Assembly: GCA_003343905.1 (NCBI GenBank)
Contig: QAKI01000043.1
Coordinates: forward strand, 283,016 to 347,015
Reading direction: 5' to 3'
Source of the DNA: Subdoligranulum variabile
GTDB taxonomy: Bacteria > Bacillota > Clostridia > Oscillospirales > Ruminococcaceae
DNA length: 64,000 nt
Shown here: piece after piece, positions 58,759-64,000 of the stretch
Layout: each line of letters begins with the position of its first letter
Position numbering within the stretch: position 1 is the stretch's first letter
The notes under the pieces: model-generated
The model's input: the letters and a program-made list of their open reading frames with translations, nothing else
What the model was told of the DNA's origin: nothing
Database searches by the model: none
Program-made: the position numbers and the translations under genes

Positions 58759-59038
58759 GGGGGTGATTCTCCTTTTGTGTGGTTTTAGGCAGGGCGGCTG
58801 CGCGGTCCGGTCCCCGCACGGGGGAACAGTCCGGCGGTGGGGGGCGTGCCACTCCTTTCGTGTTCCAGTGTACAAAAAAGCGGCGGTTGCCGCCACCAAC
58901 CCATGCGCAACTTTGCGTTGATTCCGCGGTTTCCCTGCGAACCGGCGGGGAAAAACGCCGGAAATTTCCGGGGTGCCAACTTTTCGCCTGCCGTGCCGCA
59001 AAGATTTTCATAAAATCGTACCATACGGCCCGGTTTTG
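58759..59038. other. Intergenic region between divergent genes
   Basis: I see no gene with a ribosome binding site here. The sequence is mixed and GC-rich, and I could not define the promoter of the TraX-like gene. The following 9 bases hold the promoter of the next plus-strand gene. Confidence 0.5.
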
Positions 59039-59047
59039 TGCTATACT
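59039..59047 (+). promoter_or_regulatory. Extended -10 promoter
   Basis: TG-C-TATACT (59039-59047) 35 bp before ATG 59083, the same extended -10 as upstream of dacA. Confidence 0.5.
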
Positions 59048-59082
59048 GTTCTTACATTTCAATGCAAAGAGGGAAAACGCAA

Positions 59083-59472
59083 ATGTATCAGTTGGGAGAC
59101 GACAAACTCGAAGTACGGGAATTGCTGGTCAAGGCTTTTGCCAGCGCCTGGGAACACAGCGACAAGCGCGTGGACCGGGATACCTATATCAACAGCAGCA
59201 TCAAAGTCATCGACTCGCTCCAGGTGGGGCCGGAGATGATCTATGGCGAGGAAGGTCAGGGCCTCCTGGAAGGGGAACTGGACCATCTGCCGGACCTGCT
59301 GCGCGCCGACGGCGCCTGGGTCTATTACGAAGTCCCGGCGGAGAATTTCTTCATCCTGACCTGGATGACCGACGCCGAAAAGGCGGAAGCCAAGGTGGCG
59401 GCCCTGCGGGACGAGGAAGGCAGCCTTGCCTGCGTGGTGGACCTCTCGCAGGAGTGGCACCGCGAAGCATAA
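59083..59472 (+). CDS. Hypothetical cytosolic protein (129 aa)
   Basis: I do not recognise the family. The product is acidic and soluble with no membrane helix. It starts MYQLGDDKLEVRELLVKAFA, has a central SSIKVIDSLQVGPEMIYGEE and an end with NFFILTWMTDAEKAEAKVAAL. An AGAGGG element lies ten bases before ATG 59083; an earlier ATG at 59062 has no ribosome binding site. It is followed 34 bp later by cca and may be cotranscribed with it. Confidence 0.7.
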   Translation: MYQLGDDKLEVRELLVKAFASAWEHSDKRVDRDTYINSSIKVIDSLQVGPEMIYGEEGQGLLEGELDHLPDLLRADGAWVYYEVPAENFFILTWMTDAEKAEAKVAALRDEEGSLACVVDLSQEWHREA

Positions 59473-59506
59473 GACCGGCCGTAAGCCGATGGAAAGGGGG
59501 ATGCCG

Positions 59507-60865
59507 ATGAAGCGCGAAGTCATCCGGCTGCCGCACGACGCCCTGTGGCTGCTGCAAACGCTGCGCGCTGCCGGGCACAGCGCCTATGTGGTGGGCGGTT
59601 GTGTGCGGGACAGCCTGCTGGGCCGCACGCCCGGCGACTGGGACATCTGTACGTCGGCCCGCCCGGACCAGACCCGCGCCCTGTTTGCGGACCGGCAGCT
59701 CATTCTGACCGGGGCCAAGCACGGCACGGTGGGGGTGGTCCTGCACGGCAGACCCTACGAGATCACTACCTACCGGCAGGACGGCGACTACCGGGACCAC
59801 CGCCACCCCGAAACGGTCCGCTTTGTGCAGGACCTGGCCGGGGACCTGGCCCGGCGGGACTTTACCATCAATGCCATGGCCTACGCCCCCGGCGAAGGGG
59901 TCATCGACCTGCACGGCGGCCGCCGTGATTTGGCCGAAGGGATCATCCGCTGCGTGGGGGACCCGGCGGCCCGCTTCGCAGAGGATGCGCTGCGCATTTT
60001 GCGGGCGCTGCGCTTTGCGGCGCGGCTGGAATTTACGCTGGACCCGGCCACGGCCGCGGCGGCGCTGGCCGCCTGCGACACGCTGCAAACCGTCAGCGCC
60101 GAGCGCATCTATGCCGAACTGGACGGCCTGCTGGCGGCCCCCGGCGCGGGGGCCACGATGGACCGCTACGGGGCCGTGCTGGCCGGTGCTGTGCCGGAGA
60201 TCGCCCCTTGCATCGGCTGCGGCCAGCCGGGGCGCTGGCACTGTTATGATGTGTGGCGGCATACGGCCGCCGCGGTGGGCGCGCTGGATCTGCGCGGGCA
60301 GGATACCCGCGGGGCCCGTGTGCTGTGCTGGGCGGCGTTTCTGCACGACATCGCCAAGCCGCCCTGCAAGACTGTCGGGCCGGACGGTGCCGCCCATTTC
60401 CGGGGGCACAACCAGCGCGGGGCCCAGATGGCGCGGGCCATCCTGCTGCGGCTGAAAGCGCCCGCCTATCTGGTGGAAGGCGCGGTGGGGCTGGTCGCTA
60501 TCCACGACGCCCCGCTGCCTGTGGGCGATGCGGCCATCCTCAAGGCGCTGAACCGCTGCGGCCTGGTGTTTCTGCGCCGCCTGTGCGCCCTGAAATATGC
60601 CGACCTGGATGCCCACGCCCCCACGGTGGAAGTGGTCAGCCGCCGTGCCGAAGTTTCGGCCTTTGAAGCCCGCATGACCCAGTTGGCAAAGGAAGGTTGC
60701 TATACGATCCGGCAACTGGCGGTCAACGGCTCCGACCTGATGGACGCGGGCGTGCGCGCCGGGCCGGAGGTGGGCCGCAAACTGCACCTGCTGCTGCGGG
60801 CCGTCATGGAGGGGCGCGTCCCCAATACCCGCGACGCGCTGCTGGCCGCCCTGCGGGAACTGTGA
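59507..60865 (+). CDS. cca: CCA tRNA nucleotidyltransferase
   Basis: This enzyme adds or repairs the 3' CCA of tRNAs. The 452-aa protein has the class II nucleotidyltransferase head (AYVVGGCVRDSLLGRTPGDWDI, metal-binding Asp44 and Asp46), the RRDFTINAMAY motif, EDALRILRALRFAARL and a C-terminal HD domain (FLHDIAKPPC). AAAGGGGG ends six bases before ATG 59507; ATG 59501 is an alternative. The HD domain is common in Firmicutes CCA enzymes of this size. Confidence 0.94.
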   Translation: MKREVIRLPHDALWLLQTLRAAGHSAYVVGGCVRDSLLGRTPGDWDICTSARPDQTRALFADRQLILTGAKHGTVGVVLHGRPYEITTYRQDGDYRDHRHPETVRFVQDLAGDLARRDFTINAMAYAPGEGVIDLHGGRRDLAEGIIRCVGDPAARFAEDALRILRALRFAARLEFTLDPATAAAALAACDTLQTVSAERIYAELDGLLAAPGAGATMDRYGAVLAGAVPEIAPCIGCGQPGRWHCYDVWRHTAAAVGALDLRGQDTRGARVLCWAAFLHDIAKPPCKTVGPDGAAHFRGHNQRGAQMARAILLRLKAPAYLVEGAVGLVAIHDAPLPVGDAAILKALNRCGLVFLRRLCALKYADLDAHAPTVEVVSRRAEVSAFEARMTQLAKEGCYTIRQLAVNGSDLMDAGVRAGPEVGRKLHLLLRAVMEGRVPNTRDALLAALREL

Positions 60866-60943
60866 TTTTTTTCTGCCGTGACCGGGCACCGCACAAATAA
60901 GCGGCGTCCGGATGAGATGATTTTTTCGGGAGGTTGAACGAAG

Positions 60944-61474
60944 ATGCTTCAAAACGAAGTTTTGTCCGCGATCGCCGCGCGGCGCAGCTGCCGCGCCTAC
61001 CAGCCGGAACAGATCAAGCCTGAGGAACTGCGGGCCGTGCTGGATGCCGGCACCTGGGCGCCCACGGCCATGAACCGCCAAAGCCCGGTGATCGTCGCCG
61101 TGCAGGATAAGGCTACCCGCGACCGCCTTTCCCAGATGAATGCGGCGGTCATGGGCCGTGACGGCGACCCCTTCTACGGCGCGCCCACGGTCCTGGTGGT
61201 GCTGGCGGACAGCACCATCCCCACCTGGGTGGAGGACGGCTCGCTGGTGCTGGGCAACCTGCTGCTGGCGGCTTCCAGCATCGGCCTCGGCTCCTGCTGG
61301 ATCAACCGCGCCCGTGAAGTGTTCGATACGCCGGAGGGCAAGGATTTCCTGCGCAAGTGGGGCCTTGACCCTGCGCGTTACCGCGGCGTGGGCAACTGCA
61401 TTCTGGGCTACCCGGCGCCGGGCGGCATCAAGCCCGCCGCGCCCCGCAAGCCGGATTATGTGGTGCAGGTATGA
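60944..61474 (+). CDS. Nitroreductase-family flavoprotein
   Basis: The 176-aa protein has the FMN-binding N-terminus SAIAARRSCRAYQPEQIKPEEL, a WAPTAMNRQSPVIVAV motif and DGSLVLGNLLLAASSIGLGSCWI, all typical of nitroreductases. It is a short member with the dimeric FMN fold. The physiological substrate is unknown. CGGGAGG precedes ATG 60944. Its stop overlaps the acpS start (ATGA). Confidence 0.9.
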   Translation: MLQNEVLSAIAARRSCRAYQPEQIKPEELRAVLDAGTWAPTAMNRQSPVIVAVQDKATRDRLSQMNAAVMGRDGDPFYGAPTVLVVLADSTIPTWVEDGSLVLGNLLLAASSIGLGSCWINRAREVFDTPEGKDFLRKWGLDPARYRGVGNCILGYPAPGGIKPAAPRKPDYVVQV

Positions 61475-61860
61475 TCCTGGGCGTAGGGATCGACCTGTGT
61501 GAAACGCAGCGCATGGAAAAGAGCCTGCAGCGGCAGGCGTTCTGCGACCATGTGTTCGCTGCGGAGGAACAGGCGCTGCTGGCGGGGCTTCCTGCCCGCC
61601 GCAGGGCGGAGACCGCAGCCGCCAACTTTGCCGCCAAGGAAGCCTTCCTGAAAGCGGTGGGCACCGGCCTGGGCGGCTTTGCGCTGAACGAACTGGCGCT
61701 GCTGCGGGCGCAAAGCGGTGCGCCGTATTTTAAGTTGTCCGGTCGGGCGGAAGCCTGGGCCGAACAGCAGGGGGTGGCGGTCCACGTCAGCCTTACGCAC
61801 GAAAAAGGGCTGGCCGGCGCCGTCGTGATGCTGGAACGCCGCCAGCCGGAAGGGGAGTGA
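61471..61860 (+). CDS. acpS: Holo-[acyl-carrier-protein] synthase
   Basis: AcpS transfers 4'-phosphopantetheine from CoA to acyl carrier protein. The 129-aa protein has the signature GVGIDLCETQRME (conserved Asp8), VFAAEEQALL, NFAAKEAFLKAVGTGLGG (the WxxKEA-type motif as FAAKEA) and VSLTHEKGLAGAVVML. Length is normal. It overlaps the nitroreductase gene by four bases. Confidence 0.95.
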   Translation: MILGVGIDLCETQRMEKSLQRQAFCDHVFAAEEQALLAGLPARRRAETAAANFAAKEAFLKAVGTGLGGFALNELALLRAQSGAPYFKLSGRAEAWAEQQGVAVHVSLTHEKGLAGAVVMLERRQPEGE

Positions 61861-61863
61861 CCG

Positions 61864-62952
61864 ATGCCTGCCAAAACACCGCGTGCCAGCAATCTGGAAT
61901 TGTTGCGCATCCTGTGCATGCTGCTGATCATCGGGGACCACCTGACCGGCCAGGGGGGCATTGCCGACTACGGCACGCTGCCGTCCTCCTTTGCCTTTTG
62001 CCTGATCGGCTGCGGTTCGCGCATCGCGTGCAGCGTCTTTGTGCTGATCGGCTGCTGGTTTTTGTGTGAACAGCCGTTTCGCACCCGCCGCCCGCTGTCG
62101 CTGTGGCTTTCTCTGTGGCTGTACACCGTGCCCGTCACGCTGCTTTGCGCGCTGGGCGGGCTGAATGTTTCCTTCGGTACGCTGCGGTGGGCGGCTTTTC
62201 CGGCGTCCACCCGGCAGTTGTGGTTTATCTCGGACTATCTGATCCTGCTGGTCTGTATGCCGCTGCTGGCCCGCATCCTGCACGGGCTGTCCCGCTGCGC
62301 CCATAGGGGATTGCTGGCCGTCCTGGCGGTGCCGCTCGTCCTGTATCCCACGCTGTTTGCGGAGGACGGCGCGGTCAGCGATCTGGTCTGGATGTTCCTG
62401 TATGAATATCTGCTGGCGTCTTATCTGCGCCGCTACCCGGACAACCGCCTTTCCACGCTGCTGCGCCGCCGCGCCGTGGCGCTGACGCTGGGGCTGGGCC
62501 TGCCGCTGCTGAACACGGCGGCACGGGCCTGGCTGGAATGGCAGGGCCTTACCGATGGCAAGGCGTTCCAGTATGTGGCGTACTACCGCACCGGGCTGGG
62601 CGCGCTGCCCAACCTGCTGGCGGCGCTGGCGCTGTTCTTCCTGTTCCAAAGCCTGGACCTTGGCAGCCGCCGCTGGATCAATGCGCTGGCGGGCACCACG
62701 CTGGGCGTTTACATTCTGCATCAGGTCCCGGCTTTCCGGGATTTCCTGTGGAACGGCGTTTTTCAGGCCCAGGCGCACTACGGTTCGGTGCCGTATGCGC
62801 TGTTTGTAGTGGCCGCGGTCTTTGCCGCCGGTGCGGCCATCGACGGGCTGCGCACGGTGCTGGTGATGCGCCCGCTGGAAAACAGCCGCTTGTTCCGCGC
62901 TCTTTGCCGGAAAGGCGACGCCTGGGCAGAGCAGTTGCAGCCCCGTGATTAA
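61864..62952 (+). CDS. Acyltransferase 3-family membrane protein
   Basis: The 362-aa protein has about ten membrane helices and the acyltransferase 3 pattern: ASNLELLRILCMLLIIGDH near the N-terminus (conserved R and H), SRIACSVFVLIGCWFL, and an end region GTTLGVYILHQVPAFRDF. Such enzymes O-acetylate cell-surface sugars. It starts three bases after acpS and is probably in one operon with it. A hairpin just after its stop covers the ribosome binding site of the next gene. Confidence 0.88.
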   Translation: MPAKTPRASNLELLRILCMLLIIGDHLTGQGGIADYGTLPSSFAFCLIGCGSRIACSVFVLIGCWFLCEQPFRTRRPLSLWLSLWLYTVPVTLLCALGGLNVSFGTLRWAAFPASTRQLWFISDYLILLVCMPLLARILHGLSRCAHRGLLAVLAVPLVLYPTLFAEDGAVSDLVWMFLYEYLLASYLRRYPDNRLSTLLRRRAVALTLGLGLPLLNTAARAWLEWQGLTDGKAFQYVAYYRTGLGALPNLLAALALFFLFQSLDLGSRRWINALAGTTLGVYILHQVPAFRDFLWNGVFQAQAHYGSVPYALFVVAAVFAAGAAIDGLRTVLVMRPLENSRLFRALCRKGDAWAEQLQPRD

Positions 62953-62957
62953 AACAG

Positions 62958-62997
62958 CCTCCTCCCGCTTATACTAAGAGTATAAGACGAGAGGAGG
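62958..62997 (+). promoter_or_regulatory. Hairpin sequestering the mazF ribosome binding site
   Basis: CCTCCTC (62958-62964) pairs with GAGGAGG (62991-62997) and CTTATACT (62968-62975) with AGTATAAG (62979-62986), with an internal loop and a 3-nt AAG loop. GAGGAGG is the Shine-Dalgarno, seven bases before ATG 63005. Same build as at 47524-47564. Confidence 0.65.
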
Positions 62998-63004
62998 TTT
63001 TCTC

Positions 63005-63382
63005 ATGGAAGTACACAGAGGCGAAGTATTTTATGCCGACCTGAGCCCGGTGGTGGGATCGGAGCAGGGCGGCGTCCGGCCGGTACTTATCATCCAGAAT
63101 GAGATCGGGAACCGGCACAGCCCTACCGTTATCGCGGCGGCCATCACCAGCCGCCAGGACAAAAACCGCCTGCCCACCCATATCAATGTGCGGGCGGACC
63201 GCTGCGGCCTGAGCAAGGACAGCATCGTGCTGACCGAGCAGATCCGCACGCTGGACAAACGCCGCCTGCGGGAACGGGCGGGGCGCATCCCGCCCGACGA
63301 TATGCGCCGGGTGGACGAAGCCCTGGGCGTTTCGATGGGACTGGACAGCCAGAACACCCATACGGACGGTTCCAACTTTTGA
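63005..63382 (+). CDS. MazF/EndoA-family mRNA interferase
   Basis: The 125-aa protein has the PemK/MazF fold signature: VHRGEVFYADLSPVVGSEQGGVRPVLIIQNE, the catalytic-site TVIAAAITSR and DSIVLTEQIRTLDKRRL. It most resembles EndoA (NdoA) of Bacillus, an endoribonuclease that cleaves at UACAU-type sites. In Bacillus the antitoxin gene ndoAI lies just before it; here the upstream gene is an acyltransferase and no antitoxin-size frame is seen. Its translation start lies in a strong hairpin. Confidence 0.93.
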   Translation: MEVHRGEVFYADLSPVVGSEQGGVRPVLIIQNEIGNRHSPTVIAAAITSRQDKNRLPTHINVRADRCGLSKDSIVLTEQIRTLDKRRLRERAGRIPPDDMRRVDEALGVSMGLDSQNTHTDGSNF

Positions 63383-63393
63383 AGATGACGAAA

Positions 63394-63428
63394 GCAGCCC
63401 CCTTCGGGTTTTATCCGAAGGGGGCTGC
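63394..63428. terminator. Hairpin between convergent mazF and glyS
   Basis: A 14-bp perfect stem GCAGCCCCCTTCGG / CCGAAGGGGGCTGC. No long T-run on the plus strand; a short TTT follows on the minus strand. Confidence 0.6.
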
Positions 63429-63447
63429 TGCAGTTAAAAAAGGAAAA

Positions 63448-64000
63448 TCAGAACGCGATCTTTTTGGCGATGTAGTCCTTCAGCTCGCTGATGGGCATAC
63501 GGACCTGTTCCATCGTGTCGCGGTCGCGGACGGTCACGCAGTTGTCGGCCTCGGTCTTGTCGTCGCCCACAGTCTGGAAGTCCACCGTGATGCACAGCGG
63601 CGTGCCGATCTCGTCCTGGCGGCGGTAGCGCTTGCCGATGGAACCCGCGTCGTCAAAGTCCACCATGAAGTCCTTCGCCAGTTCGTTGCGGATCTCCATG
63701 GCCTTGTCGGACAGCTTCTTGGACAGCGGCAGCACCGCGCACTTGAAGGGCGCCAAGAACGGGTGCAGGCGCAGCACGGTGCGCACGTCCTCCTTACCCT
63801 TGGCGTCCACCATGTGCTCCTCGTCGTAGGCTTCGCACAGGAAAGCCAGCGCCACGCGGTCGCAGCCCAGGGACGGCTCGATGACGTAGGGGATGTAGTG
63901 CTCGTTGGTCTCGGGGTCGAAGTACTCCAGGCTCTTGCCGGAAGCCTCCTGGTGGCGGGTCAGGTCGTAGTTGGTACGGTCTGCAATGCCCCACAGCTCG
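63448..64000 (-). CDS. glyS: Glycyl-tRNA synthetase, C-terminal part
   Basis: The frame runs from the right edge (first full codon at 63999) to a stop at 63448, 183 residues. It contains ELWGIADRTNYDLTRH, YIPYVIEPSLGCDRVALAFL (class II motif 3) and the C-terminal anticodon-binding domain with LAPFKCAVLPLSKKL and RRQDEIGTPLCITVDFQT. This is the single-chain homodimeric GlyRS (GRS1/GlyQS type) rather than the two-subunit form. The N-terminal catalytic part lies outside the window. Confidence 0.94.
   Translation of the reverse strand, partial: ELWGIADRTNYDLTRHQEASGKSLEYFDPETNEHYIPYVIEPSLGCDRVALAFLCEAYDEEHMVDAKGKEDVRTVLRLHPFLAPFKCAVLPLSKKLSDKAMEIRNELAKDFMVDFDDAGSIGKRYRRQDEIGTPLCITVDFQTVGDDKTEADNCVTVRDRDTMEQVRMPISELKDYIAKKIAF

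Overview
This window looks like chromosome of a GC-rich, spore-forming clostridial Firmicute, most like Oscillospiraceae/Ruminococcaceae gut bacteria. The evidence is the mix of sporulation genes (spoVAE fragment, spoIIP, dpaA-dpaB, spoIIR), Firmicutes-type AddAB, a Gls24-FakA-RecG block, an L10 leader upstream of rplJL, strong Shine-Dalgarno sites and sigma-A promoters with 17-bp spacers. The genus is not established. I saw no rRNA, tRNA, CRISPR array, prophage or insertion sequence.

Layout. 0-4.4 kb: end of spoVAE, rpsT, spoIIP, asnS-mutY. 4.4-10 kb: a small acidic membrane protein, two tandem membrane proteins ending in catalytically dead LytM/M23-like domains, then dipicolinate synthase dpaA-dpaB. 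10-14 kb: a MurA-type enzyme, ftsZ and a DivIVA-like coiled-coil protein. 14-18 kb: an ECF sigma/anti-sigma pair, and on the minus strand an HD protein, a PC4-like protein, sortase B and a lipoprotein with a sortase-type C-terminus. 18.5-22.5 kb: dTDP-sugar genes rfbA-rfbD-rfbB (no rfbC) and an acidic-tailed membrane protein. 22.6-33.7 kb: an Lrp regulator with an aminotransferase, a CPBP protease, ispE, spoIIR and addB-addA. 33.7-37.4 kb: rpmG-secE-nusG, rplK-rplA and rplJ-rplL with leader RNAs. rpoB does not follow rplL.

37.7-40.3 kb (minus strand): a GntR-controlled ABC transporter and a CBS protein. 40.4-47.5 kb: Gls24-fakA, recG, dacA, pncB. 47.5-50.3 kb: a small membrane protein behind a ribosome-binding-site hairpin, two very small genes (37 and 45 aa), a glycosyltransferase and a HAD phosphatase. 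50.3-58.8 kb is accessory: a membrane-anchored MerR protein, a MerR regulator facing a membrane protein-acetyltransferase operon across a 19-bp-spacer promoter, a two-component system with an ABC exporter, a hydrolase behind an eight-codon leader, and a TraX-like protein. 59-64 kb: an unknown protein, cca, nitroreductase, acpS, acyltransferase, a lone MazF/EndoA behind a hairpin much like the one at 47.5 kb, and the 3' part of glyS.

The leads most worth following are the tandem dead LytM-like proteins among sporulation genes, the hairpin family that hides ribosome binding sites, the compact 45-aa gene unit with its own strong promoter and terminator, the dual-anchor sortase substrate, and the MerR divergent promoter. 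All functions were assigned by reading motifs; no database search was run.
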